A stretch of 64,000 nucleotides of DNA from Lipingzhangella_A rawalii (lineage in GTDB: Bacteria > Actinomycetota > Actinomycetes > Streptosporangiales > Streptosporangiaceae): assembly GCF_031628175.1 (NCBI RefSeq), contig NZ_JAVLVT010000010.1:1-64000 (forward strand), in the 5' to 3' direction. This document shows, one piece after another, positions 25,472-34,254 of the stretch. The number at the start of each line of letters is the position of its first letter. Position 1 is the first letter of the stretch. The notes beneath the pieces are model-generated. The model was given only the letters and a program-made list of their open reading frames with translations. It made no database searches and was not told where the DNA came from. The translations under genes were made by a program, and so were the position numbers.

Positions 25472-26961
25472 TGCTGATCTCCCCCAGCGTCTCGACCATC
25501 CGCCGCGGAGGACCCGTCCTCCGCCTCCTGTGCGCGCTGCGCGGCCTCAGCCGCTGCGGTGCCCGGCCGTCGCCGGGGAACCCACCCCTCGATGTTGCGC
25601 TGCCGGTGCCCATCCGACACCCCCAGCGCCCCGGGCGGAACATCCTCCCGAATCACCGCCCCCGCGCCGGTGTAGGCACCCTCGCCCACCCGAACCGGCG
25701 CGATGAACATGTTGTCGCTGCCGGTGCGGGCGTGATCCCCCACCTGGCTGCGGTTCTTGTTCACCCCGTCGTAGTTCACGAACACCGAGGACGCCCCGAT
25801 GTTCACGCCCCGACCGAGGTCGGCATCCCCGACGTAGGTCAGATGGGGCACCTTCGTGCCCTCGCCCACCGTCGAATTCTTCACCTCGACAAACGTACCG
25901 ATCTTCGCATCGGCGGCCACCACCGCCCCCGGCCGGAGGTAGGCATAGGGACCGACACTGGCGCCGGATGCCACCTGGGCCTGCTCCGTAACCGCGTGCA
26001 CCACTGTGGCCTCGTCCCCAACCGTGGTATCCCGCAGGGTCACCCCCGGCCCGATCCGCGCCTCAGCGCCCACCGCAGTCCGTCCACGCAGCCGGGTCTG
26101 CGGTTCCAGCACCGTGTCCGGGCCCACCCGTACCCCGACGTCCACCCAGGTGCTCGCGGGGTCCACCACCGTGACCCCCTCCCGCATCAGGGCACGCAGC
26201 AGCCGCGCGTTGAGGTACTGCCAGGCCTCCGCGAGTTGCGCGCGGTCGTTGACCCCCTGGATCTCCACCCAGTCCGCGGCGACGAACGCCCCCACCCGAT
26301 GGCCCCGGTCCCGCAGAATCGCCACCGCGTCGGTGATGTACTCCTCACCCTTGGCGTTGTCCGTGCTCAGGTGGTGAACCACGTCGGTCAGAGCCGCGGC
26401 GTCGAAGGCGTACATGCCGGAGTTGATCTCATCGATCTGCCGCTGGCCCGCATCGGCGTCGGCGTGCTCCACGATCGCGGCCACGGCGCCGGAGTCCTCC
26501 CGAACGATCCGCCCGTACCCGCTGGGGTCGGGCACCCGGGCACTGAGCACGGTCGCGGCGTTACCCGCCGCCTCGTGCTCGGCCACCAGCTCGCGCAGAG
26601 TCGCTCCCCGCAGCAGCGGAGTGTCCCCGTAGGTCAGCACCACCGTTCCGGACAGACTGATCCCGGCCTCGCGCAACGCCTCCACGGCCATGCGCACTGC
26701 GTGCCCGGTGCCGTTCTGCTGCGCCTGGACGGCCGTGTGTACCTGCGGAGCCACCGTGGCGAGATGGTCACGCACCTGTTCTCGTCCATGGCCCACCACC
26801 ACGGTGGTGCGTTCGGGTTCCAGCTCGGCAGCCGCGTCGAGTACGTGCCCGAGCATGCTGCGTCCACACAGCTCGTGCAGGACCTTCGGGTACCGGGACT
26901 TCATACGCGTGCCCTCACCCGCCGCAAGGACGATGACGGCAGCCGGACGGCTCACGCTCAC
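25468..26961 (-). CDS. glmU: Bifunctional N-acetylglucosamine-1-phosphate uridyltransferase/glucosamine-1-phosphate acetyltransferase
   Basis: A 497-aa enzyme making UDP-GlcNAc for the cell wall. The N-terminal nucleotidyltransferase domain has VLAAGEGTRMKS, GHGREQV and YGDTPLL. The C-terminal left-handed beta-helix domain has YLRPGAVV, VEVKNSTVG and the VSDGHRQRNIEGW region. The GTG at 26961 follows AAGGAG by 9 nt. The C-terminal tail is Ala/Glu rich. It overlaps prs by 4 nt. Confidence 0.96.
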   Translation of the reverse strand: MSVSRPAAVIVLAAGEGTRMKSRYPKVLHELCGRSMLGHVLDAAAELEPERTTVVVGHGREQVRDHLATVAPQVHTAVQAQQNGTGHAVRMAVEALREAGISLSGTVVLTYGDTPLLRGATLRELVAEHEAAGNAATVLSARVPDPSGYGRIVREDSGAVAAIVEHADADAGQRQIDEINSGMYAFDAAALTDVVHHLSTDNAKGEEYITDAVAILRDRGHRVGAFVAADWVEIQGVNDRAQLAEAWQYLNARLLRALMREGVTVVDPASTWVDVGVRVGPDTVLEPQTRLRGRTAVGAEARIGPGVTLRDTTVGDEATVVHAVTEQAQVASGASVGPYAYLRPGAVVAADAKIGTFVEVKNSTVGEGTKVPHLTYVGDADLGRGVNIGASSVFVNYDGVNKNRSQVGDHARTGSDNMFIAPVRVGEGAYTGAGAVIREDVPPGALGVSDGHRQRNIEGWVPRRRPGTAAAEAAQRAQEAEDGSSAADGRDAGGDQQ

Positions 26962-27278
26962 GGGCGGAGACTCCTTGGATTGCTGGCGGTCACTGTGCCG
27001 TCGGCGCCAGCGCCGCCGGTTCGCGCTCGGCGCGTTCCACACGGGGCCACGGCATGGGAGCGGACGCACGACAACGGAAACGACCGGCCGTCTGCGCCGA
27101 CACCGGCAGGATACCGCTGCTGCGCGGTGGCTCGGGTTGCGTGAGTGCGGTGCTGCGCGACGCGGTGCCGCACCGGGCCGATCGTGGGGCCGGCCGGTCG
27201 CCCGGTGGCGGAACCCACGGGTGCCAGACTCTGGGGACCGATCCGCGGTCAGCGTGACCGCCGGTCCGGAAGGATGAG
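26962..27278. other. Intergenic region between tRNA-Gln and glmU
   Basis: About 317 bp without a supported gene. Open frames exist on both strands but have Arg-rich translations and no ribosome sites. It presumably holds the glmU promoter, though I cannot place one confidently. Confidence 0.4.
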
Positions 27279-27350
27279 CTCCCGGGCCAGGACTCGAACC
27301 TGGACAATAAGGACCAAAACCTCAGATGCTGCCAATTACATCACCCGGGA
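27279..27350 (-). tRNA. tRNA-Gln (anticodon UUG)
   Basis: A 72-nt minus-strand tRNA. The acceptor stem TCCCGGG/CCCGGGA is perfect, the D-arm region reads GTAATTGGCAGCA, and the anticodon stem TGAGG/CCTTA encloses loop TTTTGGT with anticodon TTG. The T arm is CCAGG-TTCGAGT-CCTGG and the discriminator is G. CCA is not encoded. It reads CAA glutamine codons. Confidence 0.95.
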
Positions 27351-27719
27351 ATAAAACGGACACTTCTCTCTCGGTCCGTTTCCGTTCGCTGCACGCTCGG
27401 CCGGCCGCGCGCGTCAGCGATGTACAGGATACCGCCTGATCCACGAGCCAGCACACGAACATGGGGAAACTGGGGAAACTAGGGAAACCGAGACTCGACG
27501 GGGAACGCCACGTCGGCACCCTGGGCCGATCCGAGCGGTTCCCCGGCTGGGTCGACCTCCGCGCCCATGGCCGGCAGCACCGGTAGCACCAGCAGCCTCT
27601 GCATACACCCAGCGACGCGTCGCCAACGACCGGATCAGCTACCCCTCCCGACCGAGGAACCGCAGGTCACCAGCATCGGGGCGCCGATTTTTGCCCGGAG
27701 TTCACCGTGGAGCGTGTAC
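27351..27719. other. Intergenic region upstream of desaturase promoter region
   Basis: Divergent space between the tRNA and the desaturase. It has a short direct repeat (GGGGAAACTGGGGAAACTAGGGAAAC pattern, split near 27461-27487) and no credible gene. Minus-strand reading frames here are Arg/Ser rich without start signals. Confidence 0.4.
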
Positions 27720-27739
27720 AACCTACGGCGTCGTAGGTT
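27720..27739. promoter_or_regulatory. Inverted-repeat operator upstream of the desaturase
   Basis: AACCTACG-GCGT-CGTAGGTT has perfect 8-bp arms. A further related half-site (ACGTAGGT) follows at 27746-27753, and AGGTT at 27756-27760. The element lies about 115 bp before the desaturase start in an AT-richer patch. The TetR regulator encoded immediately after the desaturase is the natural candidate to bind it. Confidence 0.6.
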
Positions 27740-27853
27740 ACGGTTACGTAGGTATAGGTTGATACCGGCGCCCTCGCGGAGGTCGTCGATGCCGCGTCGA
27801 CGTGGGGTCGACGCCCCCTCCTGCCGAAAGGCCCGCATGTACAAGGTGGATTC

Positions 27854-28849
27854 ATGACCGCAGCACCCGAGATTCCCGAGACCCCGGCCGCGTTGGTGAC
27901 CGAGACCGCGGAGGCGGAGCGGCCGGCACGGCGCGCTCCGGAGCCCGAGATCGAAGAACAACCGCGCGGCAAGGCGGAGCGCTATACCGTCTTCGCGTTC
28001 GTGTTCATTCCGCTCTTGGCCCTGGCCGCGGCGGTACCGTTCGCCTGGGGATGGGGACTGACCTGGACCGATGTGATCATCGGCGCGGTCTTCTACGTGA
28101 TCAGCGGCCTGGGCATCACGGTGGGGTTCCACCGGCACTTCACACACGGCTCGTTCAAGGCCAAACGTCCGCTGCGCATCGCCCTGGCGGTCGCAGGCAG
28201 CCTGGCGATCGAAGGACCGGTGATCAAATGGGTCGCCGACCATCGGCGGCACCACAAGTACGCCGACGCCGAGGGCGATCCGCACTCGCCGTGGCGCTTC
28301 GGTGAGGACTGGAAGTCGGTGGCCAAGGGGCTGTACTACGCCCACATGGCCTGGATGTACCTGGACGAGCAGAGCACCTCGCCCAAGCGGTTCGCACCGG
28401 ACCTGCTGCGGGATCGCGACATTGCGCGGGTCGACCGCTGGTTCGTGCCGCTGGTGCTGTTCTCGCTGTTCGCGCCGGCACTGATCGGTGGCCTGGTGAC
28501 CATGTCGCTGTGGGGCGCGGTGACCGCGTTCTTCTGGGCCAGCCTGGTCCGTGTGGCCCTGCTGCACCACGTGACGTGGTCGATCAACTCGATCTGCCAC
28601 ACGATCGGAGAAGAGAACTTCGAGGTTCGGGACCGTTCGCGCAACGTGTGGTGGCTGGCCATTCCCTCGTTCGGGGAGTCCTGGCACAACCTGCACCACG
28701 CAGACCCCACCTGCGCGCGCCACGGTGTCCTGAAGGGCCAGATCGACATCTCCGCCCGTGTGATCTGGGGATTCGAGAAGCTTGGCTGGGCCTACAAGGT
28801 CCGCTGGCCCAATCCGGACCGGCTCGCGGCCAAGCGAGTAGCGGAATAA
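27854..28849 (+). CDS. Acyl-CoA/fatty acid delta-9-type desaturase
   Basis: A 331-aa integral-membrane di-iron desaturase that inserts a double bond into acyl chains. The three histidine clusters are present: HRHFTH, HRRHHKY and HNLHH. About four hydrophobic segments flank them. The first 40 residues are a charged Pro/Glu-rich cytosolic extension. AAGGTGG precedes the ATG. A TetR regulator starts 9 bp downstream, and a dyad operator lies upstream, suggesting a membrane-fluidity circuit of the kind seen for other desaturases. Electron donor not visible. Confidence 0.93.
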   Translation: MTAAPEIPETPAALVTETAEAERPARRAPEPEIEEQPRGKAERYTVFAFVFIPLLALAAAVPFAWGWGLTWTDVIIGAVFYVISGLGITVGFHRHFTHGSFKAKRPLRIALAVAGSLAIEGPVIKWVADHRRHHKYADAEGDPHSPWRFGEDWKSVAKGLYYAHMAWMYLDEQSTSPKRFAPDLLRDRDIARVDRWFVPLVLFSLFAPALIGGLVTMSLWGAVTAFFWASLVRVALLHHVTWSINSICHTIGEENFEVRDRSRNVWWLAIPSFGESWHNLHHADPTCARHGVLKGQIDISARVIWGFEKLGWAYKVRWPNPDRLAAKRVAE

Positions 28850-28858
28850 TCCGTCATC

Positions 28859-29500
28859 ATGGTTGTCGTGAGTGAGCAGGGTTCCCGGGCACAGAAGCGA
28901 CGCATGACCGGCAGACAGCGCCGCGAGCAGCTGTTGGACATCGGTCGGGGTCTGTTTGCCGAGCGTGGCTTCGACGGGACATCGGTGGAGGAGATCGCGG
29001 CGCAGGCCGGCGTCTCCAAACCGGTGGTCTACGAGCACTTCGGCGGCAAGGACGGCGTCTACGCGGTCGTTGTGGACCGGGAGATGCAGACACTGTTGGG
29101 GATGGTCGCGGGGGCCCTGCACGCCGACCATCCCCGGGACAAGCTGGAGAGTGCCGCACTGGCCCTGCTGCGCTACGTGGAGGAGCACAGCGAGGGATTC
29201 CGGATCGTGACGCGGGACTCCCATGCCGCCTCGGGCACGGGTAGCTTCGCCAGTCTGATCAGTGATATCGCCTCACAGGTGGAGCACGTGCTGGCGGCGG
29301 AGTTCCGCGCCCGGGGCTATGACATGTCGCTGGCCCCGTTGTACGCACAGTCCCTGGTGGGCATGGTTGCCCTGACCGGGCAGTGGTGGCTGGAGGTGCG
29401 CACGCCGAGCCGCGAGGTGGTGGCCGCGCATCTGGTGAACCTGGCGTGGAACGGGCTGTCGCACCTGGAGGAGCAGCCCGCCCTGGGCGCGGATTCCTAG
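28859..29500 (+). CDS. TetR-family regulator downstream of the desaturase
   Basis: A 213-aa regulator with an N-terminal TetR helix-turn-helix (GFDGTSVEEIAAQAGVSKPVVYEHF). The C-terminal ligand domain is divergent but alpha-helical. It is in the same transcript as the desaturase (9-bp gap). The likely role is feedback control of desaturation through the upstream dyad; the ligand, perhaps an acyl-CoA, is inference. Confidence 0.9.
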   Translation: MVVVSEQGSRAQKRRMTGRQRREQLLDIGRGLFAERGFDGTSVEEIAAQAGVSKPVVYEHFGGKDGVYAVVVDREMQTLLGMVAGALHADHPRDKLESAALALLRYVEEHSEGFRIVTRDSHAASGTGSFASLISDIASQVEHVLAAEFRARGYDMSLAPLYAQSLVGMVALTGQWWLEVRTPSREVVAAHLVNLAWNGLSHLEEQPALGADS

Positions 29501-29559
29501 CTCGTCCGGGCCCCGGGACGGATCCTCCCGGGGCGGCTGCGGGCCCGACACCACAGCCC

Positions 29560-29581
29560 ACCCCGCGGCTCGGCGCGGGGT
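29560..29581 (+). terminator. Hairpin after the desaturase-tetR operon
   Basis: ACCCCGCG (29560-29567) and CGCGGGGT (29574-29581) form an 8-bp perfect stem with a 6-nt loop, 60 bp after the TetR stop. Confidence 0.6.
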
Positions 29582-29598
29582 TGCTCCGATCCAACAAC

Positions 29599-29616
29599 TC
29601 TCTTGATGTCAAGAGA
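29599..29616. promoter_or_regulatory. MarR-type operator
   Basis: TCTCTTGA-TG-TCAAGAGA is a perfect 8-bp inverted repeat of the TTGA-N2-TCAA type favoured by MarR proteins. It ends 12 bp before the MarR start codon, so autorepression is likely. Confidence 0.7.
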
Positions 29617-29628
29617 TAAGCTGGCTGT

Positions 29629-30138
29629 ATGCGTGACGAAGTGGACGGGCTGGTCGAGGCATGGCGCACCGAGCGTCCGGATCTCGACGTGTCGCCGTTG
29701 CATGTGCTGAGTCGGGTGTCCCGGTTGGCCCGGCACCTCGATCGCGCCCGCCGGACGGTGTTCACGGAGTCGGACCTGGAACCCTGGGAGTTCGACGTGC
29801 TCAGTGAACTCCGCCGCGCGGGCCCGCCATACGTGTTGAGCCCGGGTCGACTGCTGCGGGCGACCATGGTGACCTCGGGAACGATGACCAACCGGATCCA
29901 CCGCCTGGAGCACGCGGGGCTGGTGCAGCGCGAGCCGGACCCCGCGGACCGACGGGGGGTGCTGGTCCAGCTGACCCAGCGGGGACGCGAACGTGTGGAC
30001 GCGGCCCTGGTCCACCTCCTGGAGCACGAGGAGACCATCCTGGGGGAATTGTCGGAATCCGACCGGGACGTACTTGCTTCGTTACTGAGATCCGTCCTGT
30101 CCCCTCTCGACGGGGAAGCCTCACATCAGCGAACCTAG
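29629..30138 (+). CDS. MarR-family transcriptional regulator
   Basis: A 169-aa winged-helix regulator. The core fits MarR: LEPWEFDVLSELRRAGPPYVLSPGRLL, MVTSGTMTNRIHRLEHAGLVQR and the wing DPADRRGVLVQLT. No cysteine-based OhrR signature is seen. A perfect dyad overlaps its probable promoter. The gene is monocistronic, ending in a hairpin. Targets unknown. Confidence 0.92.
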   Translation: MRDEVDGLVEAWRTERPDLDVSPLHVLSRVSRLARHLDRARRTVFTESDLEPWEFDVLSELRRAGPPYVLSPGRLLRATMVTSGTMTNRIHRLEHAGLVQREPDPADRRGVLVQLTQRGRERVDAALVHLLEHEETILGELSESDRDVLASLLRSVLSPLDGEASHQRT

Positions 30139-30147
30139 TTACTCAGC

Positions 30148-30176
30148 GGTACCCGTCCCCTGCCCTCCGGGGTACC
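30148..30176 (+). terminator. Hairpin after marR
   Basis: GGTACCC (30148-30154) pairs with GGGTACC (30170-30176) across a 15-nt loop, 10 bp after the MarR stop. Confidence 0.5.
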
Positions 30177-30234
30177 CCTGCTCAAGGCGCGACCATCCAC
30201 GTTTGGACCGTTTCGCGGAAGAGGTAACGACACA

Positions 30235-31193
30235 ATGCGCTGGCGCTCATTGGCCGTGTCGATCACAGGCCTGATGGTGGTTGCGGGCTGTTCCCCCGGT
30301 GACGATGAGTCGCTGGAATCCAGTATGTACCTTTCCCTCGGGGACTCCCTGGCGGTGGGAGTCCAGCCCGACGAGGACGGGAACGTGGAGGAGACCTCCC
30401 AGGGTTACACCGACGCCCTGTACGCACAGTTGCGGGACCGGGACTCCACCCTCCAGCACGAGCGGATGGGCTGCGGCGGCGAGGACACCACCACGATGAT
30501 GACCGGTGAGCTGGAGCACTGCACCTACGACGAGGGCTCCCAGCTGGACGAGGCCGAAGCTTTCCTCAACGAGCACGAGGGGCGCGTGGAGCTGGTCACC
30601 ATCGGCATCGGCGCGAACAACTTCACGGCCTGTGTGGACATCGACGAGGACGCCGACGAGACCGAGGTCGGCGTGGACGAGGCGTGCGTGGACGCGGGGA
30701 TGGACACCCTGCGCGCGGAGATGCCCGAGATCGCCGAGCGGCTGCGTGCCGCCGCGGGGGACGACGTGCAGATCATCGGGATGACCTACTACAACCCGTT
30801 CCTGGCGGCGATCCTGCTCGACGAGGACGACGAGGAGGAAATGCTCGCCAATGAGGCGGCAGAGCCGGCCACGGACGAAGATCTGTCCGATGTTCCGGCC
30901 GACCCCACCGGCGACAGCGAGCAGGTGGCCGCCTACAGCATCGCGGTACTGGAGGAGCTGAACGACGAGTTGAGCGCCGCCTACGCGGCCAACGACATCG
31001 AGGTCGCCGACGTCGCCACCGCGTTCGACTCCGACGACTTCACCGTTCCCCCCGACAGCGACACCGGCATGCCGACCAACGTGGCGGCGCTGTGCGACTA
31101 CACGTGGATGTGCAACCTGGACGTCGGACCGGACATCCACACCAACGATGCCGGGGCCATGGAGATCGCCCAGGTCTTCGAACAGCAGGTCCG
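30235..31193 (+). CDS. SGNH/GDSL-hydrolase lipoprotein, 3' end lost in assembly gap
   Basis: Secreted lipid-anchored esterase/lipase-like protein; at least 319 residues are present before the run of N. The signal peptide ends in a lipobox (VVAGC, Cys20). The catalytic Ser is S38 in SLGDSLAVG. GANNF (block III-like) follows, and DIHTNDAGAMEIA supplies the likely Asp-His pair near the end. Because that last block is present, only a short tail is probably missing. The middle is very acidic (DEDDEEEM). The sequence after the gap does not recognisably continue it. Substrate unknown. Confidence 0.85.
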
Positions 31194-31293
31194 NNNNNNN
31201 NNNNNNNNNNNNNNNNNNNNNNNNNNNNNNNNNNNNNNNNNNNNNNNNNNNNNNNNNNNNNNNNNNNNNNNNNNNNNNNNNNNNNNNNNNNNN
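31194..31293. other. Assembly gap of 100 N
   Basis: Exactly 100 N, the conventional placeholder for a gap of unknown size. It cuts the SGNH-hydrolase gene; order and distance across it cannot be trusted. Confidence 0.99.
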
Positions 31294-31297
31294 GCCC

Positions 31298-31319
31298 GCA
31301 CACCGGAGTTTCGGTGTGC
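31298..31319. terminator. Hairpin at the right edge of the gap
   Basis: GCACACCG (31298-31305) and CGGTGTGC (31312-31319) form a perfect 8-bp stem with loop GAGTTT. A second inverted repeat, TTGAAATG (31322-31329) with CATTTCAA (31348-31355), follows. It may terminate the gene lost in the gap. Confidence 0.5.
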
Positions 31320-31838
31320 CCTTGAAATGCTAGCCCGTCCAGGGGCACATTTCAAAGTGTGGCTTCCGAACAATGCGCCCCGCCGGAATACCTTCCGAAA
31401 GAACGCCCGTTCGGATCGTTTCCGATTCTATCCCAGGCGTCCGAGTGCTCAGTACAGAACACCGAAAACCGGATAGATCGTCTCGGAAATAGTCAGTACG
31501 CCCAACAGTGGGCTTGTGGTGACTATTCCGAAGGACTCCGTGGTTCGGTGCGGCGGCTGGAACAGCCTCCCCGCCCCACGGCACGGCATGTAACTCTATG
31601 GTCGCCCCGGACTGTCGTCAAATCGAAGCTCGAAGCTCGATCGGGCCAGCCGGAGTGGCGGCACGAGCCACGCCCGAGATCGCCCCATCGCTTGGACCAC
31701 CGGACTCCGGGCCAGGACGACTTCGTGTTCCAGCCCAGCCTCCGGAGATGGCCACCCCGTACGGTCATGCCAACGCCGTGGTTGAGCGCGCTATTCCCCA
31801 CCGGGAGACGTTGGTGCCGCCCCGGCCCATCCTGCGGG
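31320..31838. other. Gene-free, less GC-rich stretch next to the gap
   Basis: About 520 bp downstream of rdgB and right of the gap. It is visibly less GC-rich than the rest of the window and no reading frame here has a ribosome site or a recognisable product. A small AAGCTCG direct repeat occurs near 31624-31640. It may be a decayed or acquired remnant. Confidence 0.45.
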
Positions 31839-32468
31839 CTACAGCACCTCGGACAGGCGTTTGCTGAGGCGGCGAAGAGCGATACCTCGATGACTGATTG
31901 CGTTCTTCTCCGTGGCCGAGAGTTCGGCCGTGGTTCGGTTCTCTCCCGCGGGAACGAAGATCGGATCGTATCCGAACCCGTTCGCACCACGGGGTTCGGT
32001 CAACAGTTGGCCTTCGAGAGTGCCGTCCACCACGTGTTCGGCGGGGTCCGCACTGCCCTCCTGCGGAATGGCCACAGCGATGACCGCCACGAATCTGGCC
32101 CCTCGGCGTTCCCCTGGGACATCCGCCATCTGGTCCAACACGAGTCGGAGATTGGCGTCGTCGATGTCGCCTGTGGCCGCTCCGAGCTGCCCGGACCACC
32201 GGGCCGAGAGCACACCCGGCATGCCGTTCAGCTCGTCCACGCACAAACCGGAGTCGTCGGCAACGGCGGGCAGCCCGGTGTGCACTGCGACGGCGCGCGC
32301 CTTCAGCCGGGCGTTGCCGGCGAAGGTGGGCTCGGTCTCCACAACCTCGGGGGCATCCGGATACTCCGCCAGGGTACGAATCTCCACGGTCCGTCCCTGT
32401 TCCGCGAGCACGGCCCGAAGTTCCGGAACCTTCTTGGTGTTGCGTGTCGCGAGAACGATGGTGCTCAT
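31839..32468 (-). CDS. rdgB: Non-canonical purine NTP pyrophosphatase (RdgB/HAM1)
   Basis: A 209-aa house-cleaning enzyme hydrolysing dITP/XTP to monophosphates. Motifs are VLATRNTKKVPELR, ADDSGLCVDELNGMPGV, GFGYDPIFVPAG and SHRGIALR. Its ATG overlaps the rph stop by 4 nt, as commonly found in actinobacteria. Confidence 0.97.
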   Translation of the reverse strand: MSTIVLATRNTKKVPELRAVLAEQGRTVEIRTLAEYPDAPEVVETEPTFAGNARLKARAVAVHTGLPAVADDSGLCVDELNGMPGVLSARWSGQLGAATGDIDDANLRLVLDQMADVPGERRGARFVAVIAVAIPQEGSADPAEHVVDGTLEGQLLTEPRGANGFGYDPIFVPAGENRTTAELSATEKNAISHRGIALRRLSKRLSEVL

Positions 32469-33184
32469 CCGGACAGGGCCTTCTTCTGGAGTGTGGTGAG
32501 CTCGACACAGCCCTCGGTGGCCAGATCCAGCAGGGAGTCCAGGCGGTCCCGGTCGAACGTGGCTCCCTCAGCGGTGCCCTGCACCTCGACGAAATTCCCG
32601 TCCCCGGTCTGCACCACATTCATGTCCGTGTCTGCGACCGAGTCTTCCAGGTAGTTCAGGTCCAGCCGGGGCTGGTCCTGAACGATGCCGACACTGACCG
32701 CACACACGGATCCGATCAGCGGATTCGATTTCAGCTTGCGCTGTTTGCGCAGATGGTTCATCCCGTCAGCGAGAGCGACGTAGGCACCCGTGATCGCCGC
32801 GGTGCGGGTTCCTCCGTCGGCCTGGAGCACGTCACAGTCCAGCGTGATCGTGTGTTCCCCCATGGCCTTGAAGTCCACCACCGCGCGCAGTGACCGGCCG
32901 ATCAGGCGGGAAATCTCGTGGGTACGCCCCCCGACCTTTCCCTTGATCGACTCCCGAGCACCGCGGGTGTCCGTCGAGCGGGGCAACATCGCGTATTCGG
33001 CGGTGACCCAACCCTCCCCGGTGCCTCGACGCCACCGGGGGACTCCGTCCTCGACCGAAGCGGCACAGAGCACACGTGTGTCCCCGAACTCCACGAGCAC
33101 AGAGCCTTCAGCGTGTTTGAGCCAGTTGCGGGTAATAGTGACTGGGCGCAGTTGACGTGCTGTACGTCCATCGGATCGGGCCAT
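32465..33184 (-). CDS. rph: Ribonuclease PH
   Basis: A 239-aa phosphorolytic 3'-5' exoribonuclease that trims tRNA 3' ends. Motifs are RSDGRTARQLRPV, GDTRVLCAAS, RGARESIKGKVGGRTHEISRLIGRSLRA (split here in two blocks in the protein) and LDCDVLQADGGTRTAAITGAYVAL. Full family length. It is translationally coupled to rdgB and preceded by an MBL-fold hydrolase. Confidence 0.97.
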   Translation of the reverse strand: MARSDGRTARQLRPVTITRNWLKHAEGSVLVEFGDTRVLCAASVEDGVPRWRRGTGEGWVTAEYAMLPRSTDTRGARESIKGKVGGRTHEISRLIGRSLRAVVDFKAMGEHTITLDCDVLQADGGTRTAAITGAYVALADGMNHLRKQRKLKSNPLIGSVCAVSVGIVQDQPRLDLNYLEDSVADTDMNVVQTGDGNFVEVQGTAEGATFDRDRLDSLLDLATEGCVELTTLQKKALSG

Positions 33185-33193
33185 GACCCGAGC

Positions 33194-33985
33194 CTATCGG
33201 CGGTGTTGGCCGTCTGGGACCGATCCCGTACGTAGCGCCCCCACCTGATAGCTCGCCCCCGGGCGCGCCAACTCCGTAGGCCCTGGGAAGGCCGACTGGG
33301 CCTCCCGGAGGATGCGTGCGTTGTCGTTCCACGGCACGAGGTGGGTGAGCACCAGGTGACCAACGTTCGACGCATGAGCGTGTTCCCCGGCTTCCACCCC
33401 GGTCAGGTGCACGTTTTCCGGACGTTCACCGTGATCGTGGAAGGAAGCTTCGCAGAGAAACAGGTCCGTGTTGTGTGCCAGCCGCCGAAGCTCGGTGCAC
33501 GGGGCGGTGTCCCCGGAGTAGGTCAGGCTCTTCCCGCCGTACTCCAACCGAATGGCATAGGCAAGGACGGGATGGTTCATGACCCCGACCTCAGCCCGGA
33601 ACGGCCCGATGTCCACCGCCCCCGGGGTGAGCTCGCGAAACTCGAAAGTATCGGTCATCCCCGGATCCTCGGACATCCCGTACGCCCGGGCGAGGTGCTC
33701 GGCAACCCCCACGGGGCCGTACACGGGAATCCGGGGCTTGGCCCCGTCCGGCGCATAGGTGCGCGCGACCCAGTAGGAACACACATCCAAACAGTGGTCG
33801 GCGTGGAGATGGCTGAGATAGACGGCGTCAATCTCGTACATGTCGACGTGACGCTGTAGCGCCCCCAGGGCGCCGTTACCGAGGTCGAGAAGGAGACGGA
33901 ATCCTCCCGCCTCCACGAGATAGCAGGAGGCGGGGCTCGTTGGCCCCGGAAAGCTACCGGAGCAGCCGATCACGGTAAGTCGCAC
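33194..33985 (-). CDS. MBL-fold metallo-hydrolase
   Basis: A 263-aa metallo-beta-lactamase-fold enzyme. The metal motif is SHLHADHCLD; later ligands are probably in VMNHPVLAY, TYSGDTAPCTEL and LTHLVPW. It resembles the RNase Z-like/phosphodiesterase group and is placed upstream of rph-rdgB as in other actinobacteria, hinting at an RNA or nucleotide role. Substrate unknown. Confidence 0.88.
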   Translation of the reverse strand: MRLTVIGCSGSFPGPTSPASCYLVEAGGFRLLLDLGNGALGALQRHVDMYEIDAVYLSHLHADHCLDVCSYWVARTYAPDGAKPRIPVYGPVGVAEHLARAYGMSEDPGMTDTFEFRELTPGAVDIGPFRAEVGVMNHPVLAYAIRLEYGGKSLTYSGDTAPCTELRRLAHNTDLFLCEASFHDHGERPENVHLTGVEAGEHAHASNVGHLVLTHLVPWNDNARILREAQSAFPGPTELARPGASYQVGALRTGSVPDGQHRR

Positions 33986-34254
33986 GTCGCATTGCCCTCT
34001 CGATCGTCGTAGCTACGCATGGTTGGGCGGCACCGACGCTGGGTGCGGCGGGAGCCGGGTCGCTCCGTTGCTAGTCGGGTCTACCCCAAGCAAAGCAGTG
34101 ACGGCACCAAATGTTTCCGGTGTTTCGGGCGGCGTGTGTCACACCCCCGCGTCCGGCCCCCGAGGTACAACGAGCGAGGCTGGGGGCCTAGGGTTGACGC
34201 GAGTCGCCGCGAGACAGGGAATCCGTCGATGCGAGAAATGACAGGGGACACTGG
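33986..34254. promoter_or_regulatory. Divergent region with weak promoter candidate
   Basis: A 269-bp divergent gap between the MBL hydrolase and the hydrolase-OsmC gene. TTGACG at 34194-34199 followed after 17 bp by GGGAAT (34217-34222) is a weak plus-strand promoter candidate. AGGGGA lies 6 nt before the ATG at 34255. No other element is seen. Confidence 0.35.

Noticed and set aside
31330..31584. 84-codon minus-strand frame right of the assembly gap
   Set aside because: No ribosome binding site, no recognisable domain and irregular codon use.
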